Shown here piece after piece: positions 51,684 through 62,522 of a DNA stretch of 64,000 nucleotides (position 1 is its first letter; every line of letters starts with the position of its first letter). The stretch is from Streptomyces sp. NBC_00490 (lineage in GTDB: Bacteria; Actinomycetota; Actinomycetes; Streptomycetales; Streptomycetaceae), in contig NZ_CP107869.1 in assembly GCF_036013645.1 (NCBI RefSeq), forward strand, positions 4,898,001-4,962,000. The letters run 5' to 3'. The notes under the pieces are model-generated. The model had not been told where the DNA came from. It saw nothing but the letters and a program-made list of their open reading frames with translations, and did not search any database. The translations under genes were made by a program, and so were the position numbers.

Positions 51684-53090
51684 CTAGTGACGCCCCGCGA
51701 CCCGGTCCGCGACCCGCGCCAGCCGCGACGTCTCCACGCTCCGCGCCCCCGCCTCCCGCCGGTCAGCCGCCCGATACGTCGCGTACATCCCCTGCACCCC
51801 CAGCCACCGAAACGGCTCCGGCTCCCACCTGCGCACCTTGTGCCCCACCCACGGCAGGCCCGTCAGCTCGGTCGTCCCGCCCTGCCCCGAGTCCAACCGC
51901 ACCAGATCCCGGAGCGTCCGCGCCGCGAGATTCGTCGTGGCCACACCGGAGCCGACGTAACCCCCCGCCCAGCCCAGCCCCGTCGTCCGGTCCAGCGTCA
52001 CCGTCGCGCACCAGTCCCGCGGCACCCCCAGCACCCCCGACCAGGCGTGCTCGACCCGCACACCGGCCAGCGAAGGGAAGAACCGCACGAGGATCTCCCG
52101 CAACGCCTCGACCGTCGCCTCCTGCGTCCGCCCGTCGTTGTCCGTCCTCGAACCGAAGCGATACGGCACCCCGCGCCCACCGAGCGCGATCCGCCCGTCC
52201 TCGGTGCGCTGCGCGTACATGTACGCGTGCGCCATGTCCCCGAGCGCCTCCCGCCCGCCCCAGCCCACCGACTCCCACTGCGCGTCGCTCAGCGGCTCGG
52301 TGACGACCATGGAGGAGTTCATCGGCAGCCAGGTCCGCCGCTGACCCTTCAGGTTCGCGGTGAACCCCTCGGTGCAGCGCAGGACATAGGGCGCGCGCAC
52401 CGTGCCGTACGGCGTGACCGCGTGCTTCGGCCTGATCTCCGTCACCGGCGTCTGCTCGTGGAGGGTCACCCCCAGCGCCTCGACGACCGCCGCGAGCCCC
52501 TTCACCAGCTTCACCGGGTGCACGCGCGCACCGTGCGGCGTCCACGAGGAGCCGACCGCGCCCGCGACCCGGATCCGCTCGGCGGTCCCACGGGCGTCGT
52601 ACAGCTCACGGTCCTTCTCGCCGTACGACAGCTCGTGCGCGTGGAAGTCCTTCAGCCGCGCCAACTGCGCGGGCGTCGTCGCGACTTCCAGGACGCCGCC
52701 CTTGTGGATGCCGGCGTCGATGCCCTCCTCCTCGGCGGCCCGGACGACCTCGTCGACGGTGTCGTTCATGGCCTTCTGGAGGCGTACGGCGGCCTCGTGG
52801 CCGTGCAGCCTCGCATACCGGTCACGGCCGGCGACGCCGTTGTAGAGCCAGCCGCCGTTGCGACCGGACGCCCCGTATCCGCAGAACTTCTGCTCCAGCA
52901 CGGTGATCTGGAGGAAGGGCGCCGCCTTCTTCAGGTAGTACGCGGTCCACAACCCCGTGTACCCGCCGCCGACGATCACCACGTCCGCGGTGGCATCACC
53001 CGGGAGCGGTTCCCGCACCGCCGGGAAGCCGTCGTCCGCGTACCAGAAGGAGATGCCGCCGTTCACGACAGCGCGTTCCGAGCTGCTCAT
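51684..53090 (-). CDS. FAD-dependent oxidoreductase (DAO family)
   Basis: A 468-residue flavoenzyme of the D-amino-acid oxidase superfamily. The dinucleotide-binding start is VVIVGGGYTGLWTAYYLKKA, then GASGRNGGWLYNG and a C-terminal GLGWAGGYVGSGVATTNLAA FAD contact. It resembles gamma-glutamylputrescine oxidase-like or related amine oxidases, but the substrate is not fixed. The ATG at 53090 is chosen over an earlier frame. It ends six bases from the convergent quinone reductase. Confidence 0.82.
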   Translation of the reverse strand: MSSSERAVVNGGISFWYADDGFPAVREPLPGDATADVVIVGGGYTGLWTAYYLKKAAPFLQITVLEQKFCGYGASGRNGGWLYNGVAGRDRYARLHGHEAAVRLQKAMNDTVDEVVRAAEEEGIDAGIHKGGVLEVATTPAQLARLKDFHAHELSYGEKDRELYDARGTAERIRVAGAVGSSWTPHGARVHPVKLVKGLAAVVEALGVTLHEQTPVTEIRPKHAVTPYGTVRAPYVLRCTEGFTANLKGQRRTWLPMNSSMVVTEPLSDAQWESVGWGGREALGDMAHAYMYAQRTEDGRIALGGRGVPYRFGSRTDNDGRTQEATVEALREILVRFFPSLAGVRVEHAWSGVLGVPRDWCATVTLDRTTGLGWAGGYVGSGVATTNLAARTLRDLVRLDSGQGGTTELTGLPWVGHKVRRWEPEPFRWLGVQGMYATYRAADRREAGARSVETSRLARVADRVAGRH

Positions 53091-53232
53091 GGCCGGACGG
53101 TAACCCGCGGCAGCACCCACTGTCTCCTTCGGATTTCGTCGTCTCCCACACCCCTGACCAGCGCTTGAACACCCTGTGGAGGCTCCGGGAAATTCGCGTG
53201 AGCCGGTGCACCCACGCCGTTAGCCTCGAACA

Positions 53233-54126
53233 GTGATCGACATTCCGGAAGGGCTCGCGGCGTCGCAGGAGAAGTTCAACGGAGAGGCCGGACGGAGATT
53301 CATCGCCGCACTGCCCCGACTGACGGCGGACTTCCTGGACCACTGGGACCTACGACGGGACGGCGCCGCGATGCACGGCGTCGCGGCACTGATCCTGCCC
53401 GTCGTCCGCCGCACGGACGGCATCCCGGCCGTACTGAAACTCCAGCTCCTGGACGACGAGAGCGAAGGCGAACCCGTCGCCCTGCGCGCCTGGGACGGCG
53501 ACGGAGCCGTACGCCTCCTGGACCACGACCCCACGACGGGCACGATGCTCCTCGAACGCCTCGACCCGACCCGCATGCTCTCCCACGTACCCGACCCCCG
53601 CGAGGCCGTCCTGACCATCGCCCGCCTCCTCTCCCACCTGACGTCGCTCCCGGCCCCGGCCGGCCTGCGCAGGCTCGGAGACATCGCGGGGGCGATGCTG
53701 GACCGGACGCCGTGGGCACTGGACCAGATCCCGGACCCGGAGGCACGCGGACTGGTCGCCGACTGCGCGTCGGCGGTACGCGAGGTGGTGGACGAACCCG
53801 GCGACCGCCTCCTGCACTGGGACCTCCACTACGACAACGTCCTGGCCTCGGACCGTGCGCCCTGGCTCGCCATCGACCCCAAACCCCTGGCCGGCGACCC
53901 CGGCTTCGACCTCCTCCCCGCCATCGGCAACCGCTTCGACCCCGACGAGGTGCTCTGGCGCTTCGACGCCATGACCGACGTCCTCGGCCTGGACCGCTCA
54001 CGCGCGCGTGCCTGGACCCTGGGCCGTGTCCTCCAGAACTGCCTCTGGGAGATCGAGGACGGGCGCCCGCTCGAGCCGGAGCAACTGGAAATCGCCCGCC
54101 GCCTGAAAGGCCACCACCCCTCATGA
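53233..54126 (+). CDS. Aminoglycoside phosphotransferase-like kinase
   Basis: A 297-residue kinase of the APH(6)/hydroxyurea phosphotransferase-like group. The catalytic loop is LHWDLHYDNVLASD and the metal-binding Asp lies in AIDPKPLAGDPGFDLLP. Family members phosphorylate streptomycin or hydroxyurea, though many have another, unknown substrate. The GTG at 53233 is the likely start. Its stop overlaps the ATG of the GNAT gene by four bases (ATGA). Confidence 0.83.
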   Translation: MIDIPEGLAASQEKFNGEAGRRFIAALPRLTADFLDHWDLRRDGAAMHGVAALILPVVRRTDGIPAVLKLQLLDDESEGEPVALRAWDGDGAVRLLDHDPTTGTMLLERLDPTRMLSHVPDPREAVLTIARLLSHLTSLPAPAGLRRLGDIAGAMLDRTPWALDQIPDPEARGLVADCASAVREVVDEPGDRLLHWDLHYDNVLASDRAPWLAIDPKPLAGDPGFDLLPAIGNRFDPDEVLWRFDAMTDVLGLDRSRARAWTLGRVLQNCLWEIEDGRPLEPEQLEIARRLKGHHPS

Positions 54127-54602
54127 TCCGCACCGCCACCCCCGCCGACATCCCCGCCGTCCACACCCTGATCCGCGAACTCGCCGACTACGAGAAGGCC
54201 CCGGACGAGGCGAAGGCGACCCCGGAACAACTCCACGAAGCCCTGTTCGGCGACCGCCCGGCCGCCTACGCGCACATCGCCGAGGACGACACCACCGGAG
54301 AAGCCGTCGGCTACGCCCTGTGGTTCCTCAACTTCTCCACCTGGCGCGGCGTCCACGGGATCTACCTGGAGGACCTCTACGTACGCCCCGAAGCCCGAGG
54401 CGGCGGCCACGGCAAGGCCCTGCTCACCGAACTCGCCCAAATCTGCGTGGAGCGGGGATACGAACGCCTGGAGTGGTCGGTCCTGAACTGGAACACCCCG
54501 TCGATCGCCTTCTACGAGGCACTGGGAGCGCGCCCGCAGGACGAGTGGACGGTGTACCGGCTGACCGACGAAGCGCTGGCGGCGCTGGGCGGCCGGGCAT
54601 GA
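54123..54602 (+). CDS. GNAT acetyltransferase
   Basis: A 159-residue GCN5-type acetyltransferase with the start IRTATPADIPAVHTLIRELA, the core YLEDLYVRPEARGGGHGKAL acetyl-CoA loop and a C-terminal IAFYEALGA. The sequence is close to diamine or related small-molecule acetyltransferases. Coupled by a four-base overlap to the upstream phosphotransferase, so the pair could modify one compound. Confidence 0.87.
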   Translation: MIRTATPADIPAVHTLIRELADYEKAPDEAKATPEQLHEALFGDRPAAYAHIAEDDTTGEAVGYALWFLNFSTWRGVHGIYLEDLYVRPEARGGGHGKALLTELAQICVERGYERLEWSVLNWNTPSIAFYEALGARPQDEWTVYRLTDEALAALGGRA

Positions 54603-54634
54603 AAAAACCCAGGTCAGATTGGGTCTGACCTGGG
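54602..54634 (-). terminator. Intrinsic terminator of the tRNA-Thr gene
   Basis: A perfect 11-base stem with TTGGG/CCCAA loop (54608-54634) followed on the minus strand by six T (54602-54607). A full rho-independent terminator of this kind is uncommon in Streptomyces. It also lies directly after the GNAT stop, so it may serve both sides. Confidence 0.9.
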
Positions 54635-54640
54635 ATTTCG

Positions 54641-54717
54641 TGGAGCCCCCTGTCGGATTCGAACCGACGACCTACGCATTACAAGTGCGTTGCTCTGGCC
54701 ATCTGAGCTAAGGAGGC
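54641..54717 (-). tRNA. tRNA-Thr (TGT)
   Basis: The minus strand folds as a full cloverleaf: acceptor GCCTCCT/AGGGGGC (one G-T pair), D arm, anticodon stem with loop CTTGTAA, T arm with GGTTCGAATCC, and an encoded CCA at 54641-54643. Anticodon TGT (54681-54683) reads ACA threonine codons (and ACG by wobble). Confidence 0.97.
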
Positions 54718-54932
54718 ATGCGTACGTCCGCCGCGAACGCGCCCGAGCAGTGTACCCAGGTCCCGGTGGCACCCTGTCGAAAATTTCGGCGAAGTTCACA
54801 TGCCCCCGACTACTGACAGATCGGGTGAACGCCGGGTACCGTCCGTCCCAGTTCACCTGTGTGGACTACACCACCACCTTCCTACAACGGATCGTCCGGC
54901 ACGTTCCTGCCGGTAGAAGGGGGCCCATCACC

Positions 54933-56021
<1,089 letters not shown>

Positions 56022-56060
56022 CCCACAGGCGGTACATCCCGGGTGATTTCACCCAGGTTG

Positions 56061-56100
56061 ACGAAGAGGGCCCCGCAGCCTGCTGCGGGGCCCTCTTCGT
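56061..56100 (+). terminator. Terminator after msiK
   Basis: An 18-base perfect stem (56061-56078 with 56083-56100), loop CCTG. It lies about 40 bases after the stop of msiK. Confidence 0.92.
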
Positions 56101-56236
56101 TGTCGACAAATACCCCGGCAGACCGGTCATTTCGAGCAGTGTGCGTCAACGCCTTACCCAATTCGAGGCACCAGTTCATCCCCCGAACCGGTGACTAAAT
56201 GTCGCCAAATCATCACCCCGCGCTACCCTCACACGC

Positions 56237-56692
56237 GTGAAGCACTCCACTAACCAACAGACGCGACGCGGCCAGGGCCCCGCCCGCCGTATCGGCCGCA
56301 CGCTCGCCCTTGTCCTGCCCGTCGTCCTGGTCCTCTCCGGGACCCTCGCGGTCACCCGAGTCGACTGGTCGGGGGATCCCTCGGGCTCCGTGCTCACCGC
56401 CTCCGACGTCTCGGCGGCCGGCGCCTCCTCGAAGGCCAGGGCGCGTGCCCCGCAGGAGATCCTGCGCGACAAGCTCCTGACCGAGCTCCAGGAGGAGAAC
56501 CCGGGCGTCGCCCTCACCCACCTCCAGGAGGCCGTGAACGGGCGCCCGTCGCTCGCCAGGCACTGTGTGTCGATCGCCCGCGCGCTGGGCCGTGCAGCGG
56601 TGCGGGTGTACGGCCCGACGCGTGCGCAGTCGTACGCCCGGCCCGTCTGCGACACCTCCTTCGCGACGGGTGTGGCGGCGGCGCACAGCTGA
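56237..56692 (+). CDS. Small membrane-anchored or secreted protein
   Basis: A 151-residue protein with a positively charged start and one hydrophobic segment (ALVLPVVLVLSGTLAV, around residues 24-39), then a hydrophilic tail with two Cys (RHCVSIARAL and PVCDTSF), perhaps a disulfide. No family recognised. The GTG at 56237 is the start. It lies between the terminator and the NDP-sugar gene in the same direction. Confidence 0.65.
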   Translation: MKHSTNQQTRRGQGPARRIGRTLALVLPVVLVLSGTLAVTRVDWSGDPSGSVLTASDVSAAGASSKARARAPQEILRDKLLTELQEENPGVALTHLQEAVNGRPSLARHCVSIARALGRAAVRVYGPTRAQSYARPVCDTSFATGVAAAHS

Positions 56693-56808
56693 GGCCATGG
56701 CCTCCTCACGATCGGGGGAGGCCTCCATTCCGCTTGTGGAAAGTTACGTCTGAATAAGGAACGGTTACCGACAGAATCCGCACGCGGGACGCCACGTACA
56801 GTTCGGTC

Positions 56809-57540
56809 ATGACCGATCCGAACGCCGCGTCCCGCCCCGTTCAAGCCGTCGTCCTGGCAGGTGGCCAGGGCTCGCGGCTGCGCCCGTACACCGACGACCG
56901 GCCCAAGCCGATGGTCGAGATCCCCGGGACGGGGACTCCGATCATCGGCCATCAGCTTGTCTGGCTCGCCGAGGAGGGCGTGACGGACGTGGTGGTCAGC
57001 TGTGGCCATCTCGCCGATGTCCTGCAGACGTGGCTGGACTCGGCCGATCTGCCGGTGAACGTGACGACGGTCGTCGAGACGGAGCCGCTGGGCCGCGGTG
57101 GTGGCCTCAAGTACGCGGCGGCGCGTCTTCCGCACCCGGACCAGCCCTGGTACGCCACGAACGGCGACATCTGGACCAGGTTCTCGCTGCGTGAGATGGC
57201 GGACTTCCACGCCGAGCGCGACGCGGTGGCGACGCTGGCGCTGGCGCGGCCGCGGATTCCGTGGGGGGCCGTGCAGACCGACGGGTTCGGGCACATCACG
57301 GACTTCATCGAGGCCCCGCCGACGACGTACGAGATCAATGCGGGTGTGTACGTCTTCTCCCCGGAGTTCGCCTCGATGCTGCCGGAGCGGGGGGACCACG
57401 AGCGGACCACGTTCCCGCATCTGGCGCGGGAGCTGCGGCTCGCCGGGTATCCGATTCCGCAGGGGGCGTACTGGCGGGCCATCGACACCGCGAAGGACCT
57501 GACCGAGGCGGCGAAGGAGTTGGCGGCACTGGGGCGCTGA
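56809..57540 (+). CDS. NDP-sugar nucleotidyltransferase
   Basis: A 243-residue GT-A-fold pyrophosphorylase: AVVLAGGQGSRLRPYTDD with the RPKP motif, the metal-binding NGDIWT and WRAIDTAKDL near the end. Such enzymes couple NTP with a sugar 1-phosphate. The particular sugar is unknown; the N-terminal motif is like mannose-1-phosphate or glucose-1-phosphate transferases. The ATG at 56809 is used. Confidence 0.88.
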   Translation: MTDPNAASRPVQAVVLAGGQGSRLRPYTDDRPKPMVEIPGTGTPIIGHQLVWLAEEGVTDVVVSCGHLADVLQTWLDSADLPVNVTTVVETEPLGRGGGLKYAAARLPHPDQPWYATNGDIWTRFSLREMADFHAERDAVATLALARPRIPWGAVQTDGFGHITDFIEAPPTTYEINAGVYVFSPEFASMLPERGDHERTTFPHLARELRLAGYPIPQGAYWRAIDTAKDLTEAAKELAALGR

Positions 57541-57553
57541 GCGTCACGTCGCA

Positions 57554-57585
57554 GAAGGGCCCGGCACTCACGTGCCGGGCCCTTC
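57554..57585 (+). terminator. Terminator between convergent genes
   Basis: A perfect 14-base stem GAAGGGCCCGGCAC (57554-57567) with 57572-57585 and loop TCAC. It serves the nucleotidyltransferase gene and perhaps the convergent DoxX gene. Confidence 0.9.
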
Positions 57586-57640
57586 GCGTCTTCGGGTCAG
57601 CCGGTGGGCTGCTGTCCCAGAATGCCTCCCACCGGCCCAG

Positions 57641-59266
57641 CTACCCCAACAGGCCGCCTACCAGGCCCGGTTCGCCGGAGGAGCCTCCGGTGTCCGAGCC
57701 GCCTGTCGTACCGCCGGTGCTGCCGCCCGTGGAGCCGGTGCCGCCGGTCGGTCCCGAGCTGCTGCTGGGGGCGCCTCCGGTCGGGGAGGACTGCTGGGGC
57801 GGGGCCTGGCCGGTGCCCTGGGTCTGGCTGGGGGCGCCGGTGGTGGTGCTGGTGTCCTTGGTGGCGCCCGGGGTGGTGGCGGCGCCGGAGGGAGTGGCCG
57901 TGCCCGCCGTGGCGCCCTGGGTGGGCGAGGCGGAGGCGGACGGGGCCTTCTTGCGCTTGCCGGGTTCCTGCGGGAGCGGGGAGCCGGGGAGTTCGTTGCG
58001 CGGGGCGTCGCCGGGGCCGGGGACGATGATGCGGTCGGCGTCGCGGACGGCGCCGCCGAGCATCGAGCCGATCAGCAGGGTGAGCCCGATGACGACGGAT
58101 GTGACGAGGGCGCCTCGGCGCAGGACGTAGCGGCGCAGTTCCCAGATGTCGGACCGGGGTCCGAGGCGTCGCCAGGCGCTGCCCGCGAGGCGTCCGTCGA
58201 TGGAGTAGACGGGGGCGCCGGCGATGATCAGCGGGGACCAGGCGGCGAGGTAGATGATGTCGGGCGCGTCGTAGGCGGGGACGCTCTTCCAGCTGACGGT
58301 GAGCAGGAGCGCGGCGGAGAGCAGGGCGCCCAGGGCGGCGCCGACGCGCTGCCAGCAGCCCAGGATCGTGAGGACGCCCACGATGACCTGGAGGAAGGCG
58401 ATGACCAGGCCGGAGCCGACGGGGTGCTGGAGGGCGAACTGGCGCAGTGGTTCGGCGACTTCCCCGGGGTGCAGGGTGTTGAGCCACTTGACCATGGAGC
58501 CGCGCTTGCCGCCGTCGAAGTAGACGGGGTCGCAGAGCTTGCCCATGCCGGCGTAGATGGAGATGAAGCCGAGGAAGATGCGCAGCGGGAGGAGGACGAC
58601 GCCCAGGTTCATGCGGCGGCCCGGGTAGTAGGCGTGCCGCGCGGGGTCGACGCCGGGACGCCGGGACGTGCCGGTGTCACCGGATCGCTCCGTGTCCTCG
58701 AACTCCTCGTCGCCGTAGCCGAGTTCCTCGTCGTAGGCGCTGCCGACGGTCCGCATGTCGGGCAGGAGACGGGGTTCGTCGCCGTCGTAGGTGCGCTGGG
58801 CGCCGACGACGGGGGTCTCGACGGTCTGGGTCAACTCGTCGTCGTAGACGTCGATTCGGGGGATGACCTGGGTGGCTCCGGCGTCGGCGGAGGGCTCGTC
58901 GACCTGGCGGACGCCGCCGCCGCGCACGGCCTGGAGCAGGCGGTGGGCGCCGGTGTCGTCGGGGGCGGACCTGCCGCTCCAGACGACGGGGCGGCGGCGG
59001 GCCGCACCGGTGGCCGTGGTTCCCACGGCGGGCATCCGGGCGGTGTCCTCGGCGGCGCTCAAGTGCCGGGCGATCCGCGGGGATTGGGCGGCACGTCTCG
59101 TCGACGCGCCCAACTGCACGCGGAAGCTGGCGTGATTGACGATGACCTGCGCCGGATCGCTCGGCACCTTCACCATGCTCAGCGCGGGAGCGTCGTCGAA
59201 TCCGGAATCGAATCCCGACGAGCGGTCCCCCGTGGGTGTGCGGGGTGTTCTGGTGTCCACACTCAT
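57641..59266 (-). CDS. DoxX-family membrane protein with long disordered ends
   Basis: A 541-residue protein. The N-terminal ~210 residues are cytoplasmic and low in order. Four transmembrane helices follow, forming a DoxX-type core (LPLRIFLGFISIYAGMGKL, FLQVIVGVLTILGCW, ALGALLSAALLLTVSW and a later LVTSVVIGLTLLIGSML). The last ~110 residues are a Thr/Gly/Ser/Pro-rich tail. DoxX proteins occur in redox or quinone-linked roles; the function here is unknown. The ATG at 59266 is used. Confidence 0.8.
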   Translation of the reverse strand: MSVDTRTPRTPTGDRSSGFDSGFDDAPALSMVKVPSDPAQVIVNHASFRVQLGASTRRAAQSPRIARHLSAAEDTARMPAVGTTATGAARRRPVVWSGRSAPDDTGAHRLLQAVRGGGVRQVDEPSADAGATQVIPRIDVYDDELTQTVETPVVGAQRTYDGDEPRLLPDMRTVGSAYDEELGYGDEEFEDTERSGDTGTSRRPGVDPARHAYYPGRRMNLGVVLLPLRIFLGFISIYAGMGKLCDPVYFDGGKRGSMVKWLNTLHPGEVAEPLRQFALQHPVGSGLVIAFLQVIVGVLTILGCWQRVGAALGALLSAALLLTVSWKSVPAYDAPDIIYLAAWSPLIIAGAPVYSIDGRLAGSAWRRLGPRSDIWELRRYVLRRGALVTSVVIGLTLLIGSMLGGAVRDADRIIVPGPGDAPRNELPGSPLPQEPGKRKKAPSASASPTQGATAGTATPSGAATTPGATKDTSTTTGAPSQTQGTGQAPPQQSSPTGGAPSSSSGPTGGTGSTGGSTGGTTGGSDTGGSSGEPGLVGGLLG

Positions 59267-59394
59267 CTAACCGAGTGACGTGTGTTTAGGACACTGCTTT
59301 GACTGCCCGGATGTGTCCGGACAGCGTCAAGCTTGCCCGCATCGCCCGAACGGAGGTGAGATTCCCCCGTACGGGTGACGGTGCGGACCCCTGT

Positions 59395-59539
59395 TCAGGC
59401 CCGCCGACGAGCCGCCTCGACCCCTCTTGTCCGCCGCCCTCGCACCGCTGCGCGGCTTCGGACGCCTGCGCCGGCCTCCGACCGGCGGGCTCCGCCTGCC
59501 TGAGCCGACTCCCGTCAGGCCCGCCGACGAGCCGCCTCG
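59395..59539. repeat. 25-base direct repeat, one copy at the 3' end of rlmB
   Basis: The 25-base block beginning TCAGGCCCGCCGACG occurs at 59395-59419 and 59515-59539, exactly 120 bases apart. The second copy is the end of the rlmB coding region, including its stop codon. The first lies in the gap after rlmB, so it is a duplicated tail or a repeat insertion. Confidence 0.85.
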
Positions 59540-60456
59540 TACAGCACCACACCCGCTGCCACACCGGCGTTCAGCGACTCCGCGCCGCCCGGCATCGGGA
59601 TCCGCACCCGGAAGTCGCACGTCTCGCCGACCAGCCGGGACAGGCCCTTGCCCTCGCTGCCGACGACGATGACGACCGGGCCGCCGAGGGCCTCCAGGTC
59701 GCCGATCTCGTGCTCTCCGTCGGCGGCGAGGCCGACGACGGCGATGCCGGCCTTCTGGTACGCCTCCAGGGCGCGCGTCAGGTTGGTGGCGCGGGCGACG
59801 GGCGTACGGGCGGCCGTACCGGCGGACGTCTTCCAGGCTCCGGCGGTCATGCCGGCCGCGCGGCGCTCGGGCACGACGACGCCGTGGCCGCCGAAGGCCG
59901 ACACGGAGCGGACGACGGCGCCGAGGTTGCGCGGGTCGGTGACACCGTCCAGCGCCACGATCAGCGGGTCCTCGCCGTGGTCGTAGGCGGCGGTGGCGAG
60001 GTCCTCGGGGTGGGCGTACTCGTACGGCGGGACCTGGAGGACCAGGCCCTGGTGGTTGAGCCCGTTGGTCATCCGGTCGAGCTCGGGGCGGGGGGCCTCC
60101 ATGAGGTTGATCCCGCCGCGCTCGGCGGCGAGCTGGAGCGCCTCGCGCACCCGCTCGTCGTTGTCGATGAACTGCTGGACGTACAGCGTCACCGCGGGCA
60201 CGCCCTCGCGCAGCGCCTCGACGACGGGGTTGCGGCCGACGACCATCTCGGACGTGCCCTTGCCGCCCCGGCCGCGCGGCGTGGGACGGCGCGCGGCCTG
60301 CTTGGCCTTGGCGTTGGCGATGCGGTTCGCCTTGTGCTTCTTACGCAGCTCGGCGGGCGGCGTCGGACCCCGGCCTTCGAGGCCCTTGCGTCGCTGGCCG
60401 CCACTGCCGACCTGCGCGCCCTTCTTGCCGGACATGCGGCGGTTGTTCGCGGCCAT
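59515..60456 (-). CDS. rlmB: 23S rRNA (guanosine-2'-O-)-methyltransferase RlmB (TrmH family)
   Basis: A 313-residue SPOUT-fold methyltransferase. The N-terminal ~70 residues are basic and unstructured ([19 protein letters not shown]). The substrate-binding [14 protein letters not shown] follows. The C-terminal SPOUT knot includes [33 protein letters not shown] and [14 protein letters not shown]. It methylates 23S rRNA. The ATG at 60456 is used. It is downstream of cysS with an 89-base gap, so cotranscription is likely. Confidence 0.92.
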   Translation of the reverse strand: MAANNRRMSGKKGAQVGSGGQRRKGLEGRGPTPPAELRKKHKANRIANAKAKQAARRPTPRGRGGKGTSEMVVGRNPVVEALREGVPAVTLYVQQFIDNDERVREALQLAAERGGINLMEAPRPELDRMTNGLNHQGLVLQVPPYEYAHPEDLATAAYDHGEDPLIVALDGVTDPRNLGAVVRSVSAFGGHGVVVPERRAAGMTAGAWKTSAGTAARTPVARATNLTRALEAYQKAGIAVVGLAADGEHEIGDLEALGGPVVIVVGSEGKGLSRLVGETCDFRVRIPMPGGAESLNAGVAAGVVLYEAARRRA

Positions 60457-60545
60457 GACCTACCTGTTCTCTACGGAAGTAATACGTACGTCTATGCAGT
60501 GTGCCGCCCGGAGGGCCGGGCGGCACAATCGATCAAGAAAGCGGG

Positions 60546-61943
60546 CTAGCGCGGACCGAGGGTCCAGCGCGGTCCCTGGGGGCCGTCCTCGATGGACAGG
60601 CCCGACTGGTTGAGCTGGTCGCGGATGGCGTCCGCGGTGGCCCAGTCCTTGCGGCCGCGGGCCGACTCGCGCTGGTCGAGGACGAGTCGTACGAGGCTGT
60701 CGACCACGCCGTGCAGGTCCTCGCCGCGGCTCTCCTCGCCGGCCCAGTGGGCGTCGAGGGGGTCGAGGCCGAGGACGCCGAGCATGGCGCGGACCTCGGC
60801 GAGGCGGGCCACGGCGGCTTCCTTGTCGTCGGCGGCCAGCGCGCTGTTGCCCTGGCGGACCGTGGTGTGGACGACGGCGAGCGCCTGCGGGACACCCAGG
60901 TCGTCGTCCATGGCCTCGGCGAAGGCGGGCGGGACCTCGGCGGAGGGCTCGACGGTGCCGGCCTTCTCGACGACGCGCTGCACGAAGCCCTCGATGCGGG
61001 CGAACGCCGACTCGGCCTCGCGCAGGGCCTCCTCGCTGTACTCGATCATCGAGCGGTAGTGCGGGGTGCCGAGGTAGTAGCGCAGGACGATCGGGCGCCA
61101 CGTCTTGACCATCTCGGAGACCAGGACGCTGTTGCCGAGCGACTTCGACATCTTCTCGCCGCTCATGGTGACCCAGGCGTTGTGCACCCAGTACGCGGCG
61201 AAGTCGTCGCCGTAGGCCTTGGCCTGGGCGATCTCGTTCTCGTGGTGCGGGAAGATCAGGTCGAGGCCGCCGCCGTGGATGTCGAAGGCGGTACCGAGGT
61301 ACTTGTGCGCCATGGCCGAGCACTCCAGGTGCCAGCCGGGACGGCCACGGCCCCACGGGGTCTCCCAGTCGGGCTCGCCCGGCTTGGTCGCCTTCCACAG
61401 CGCGAAGTCACGGGGATCGCGCTTGCCGGTCTCGCCGTCCGCGGCGGGCTGGAGCAGGTTGTCCAGCTCCTGGTTGGACAGCTGGAGGTAGCCCGGGAAG
61501 GAGCGCACGTCGAAGTAGACGTTGCCGTCCGACTCGTAGGCGTGACCGCGCTCGATGAGGCCGCGCATCATCTCGATCATCTCGGGGACGTGCCCGGTGG
61601 CACGCGGCTCGTACGTCGGCGGGAGGCAGCCGAGGGCCTGGTAGCCGTCGTTGAACGCCCGCTCGTTCTCGTAGCCGATGGACCACCAGGGGCGGCCCTG
61701 GTCGTGCGACTTGGCGATGATCTTGTCGTCGATGTCGGTGACGTTGCGGATGAACGTGACGTCGTAGCCGCGGTACTCGAACCAGCGGCGCATGATGTCG
61801 AAGTTCAGACCGGACCGGATGTGCCCGATGTGCGGTGCGGCCTGCACGGTGGCACCACAGAGGTAGATCGAGACACAACCCGGCATGAGCGGGGTGAAGT
61901 CACGGATCTGCCGGGCGCTGGTGTCGTACAGCCGAATAGTCAC
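60546..61943 (-). CDS. cysS: Cysteinyl-tRNA synthetase CysS
   Basis: A 465-residue class I synthetase charging tRNA-Cys. HIGH motif is exact (residues 38-41), KMSKS is in [12 protein letters not shown]. Zinc ligands start with Cys29, then [10 protein letters not shown] and HHENEIAQ. Unlike the mycothiol enzyme MshC, it has the full anticodon-binding C-terminus. It shares the strand with ispF and ispD upstream and rlmB downstream. Confidence 0.96.
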   Translation of the reverse strand: MTIRLYDTSARQIRDFTPLMPGCVSIYLCGATVQAAPHIGHIRSGLNFDIMRRWFEYRGYDVTFIRNVTDIDDKIIAKSHDQGRPWWSIGYENERAFNDGYQALGCLPPTYEPRATGHVPEMIEMMRGLIERGHAYESDGNVYFDVRSFPGYLQLSNQELDNLLQPAADGETGKRDPRDFALWKATKPGEPDWETPWGRGRPGWHLECSAMAHKYLGTAFDIHGGGLDLIFPHHENEIAQAKAYGDDFAAYWVHNAWVTMSGEKMSKSLGNSVLVSEMVKTWRPIVLRYYLGTPHYRSMIEYSEEALREAESAFARIEGFVQRVVEKAGTVEPSAEVPPAFAEAMDDDLGVPQALAVVHTTVRQGNSALAADDKEAAVARLAEVRAMLGVLGLDPLDAHWAGEESRGEDLHGVVDSLVRLVLDQRESARGRKDWATADAIRDQLNQSGLSIEDGPQGPRWTLGPR

Positions 61944-62018
61944 GAGACAAGGGTAGTGGGCCCCGGGTAGTGCGGTGCGCGCGTTCTGCTCAAGGGGACG
62001 TTTTCGTGACGTTGCCGG

Positions 62019-62522
62019 TCAGCCGACCCGTACGACCAGCGCCGTGGCGATCGCCATGAGGCCCTCGTCGCGGCCGGGGAACCCGAGTCCGTCCGTGGTC
62101 GCGCCCGACACCGACACCGGCGCTCCGGCCGCCTCCGAGAGGATCTTCTGGGCCTCGTCGCGGCGCTTGCCGATCTTCGGCCGCGGTCCTACGACCTGTA
62201 CGGCGATGTTGCCGATCCGGAAGCCCGCGGAGTTCACGATCCGGGCCGCCTCCGTCAGCAGGGTGACCCCGGACGCACCCGACCACTCGGGGCGCCCCGT
62301 GCCGAAATGCTGCCCCAGGTCACCGAGGCCCGCCGCCGAGAACAGCGCGTTGCACGCGGCGTGCGCGATGACGTCGGCGTCGGAGTGGCCGGCCAGGCCC
62401 GGGCCCTCGCCCTCCCACTTCAGTCCGGCGCACCACAGCTCGCGGCCCTCTTCGAAGGCGTGGATGTCGGTGCCGATGCCGACCTGCGGCAGCGGCGTCC
62501 CCGCGAAGGCGTCAGAAGCCAT
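62019..62522 (-). CDS. ispF: 2-C-methyl-D-erythritol 2,4-cyclodiphosphate synthase IspF
   Basis: A 167-residue MEP-pathway enzyme. Metal ligands are in GIGTDIHAF and [11 protein letters not shown]; the C-terminal [19 protein letters not shown] is conserved. It makes the cyclic diphosphate from the ispD/ispE product on the way to isoprenoids. The ATG overlaps the end of ispD by 11 bases, showing tight coupling. Confidence 0.96.
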   Translation of the reverse strand: MASDAFAGTPLPQVGIGTDIHAFEEGRELWCAGLKWEGEGPGLAGHSDADVIAHAACNALFSAAGLGDLGQHFGTGRPEWSGASGVTLLTEAARIVNSAGFRIGNIAVQVVGPRPKIGKRRDEAQKILSEAAGAPVSVSGATTDGLGFPGRDEGLMAIATALVVRVG

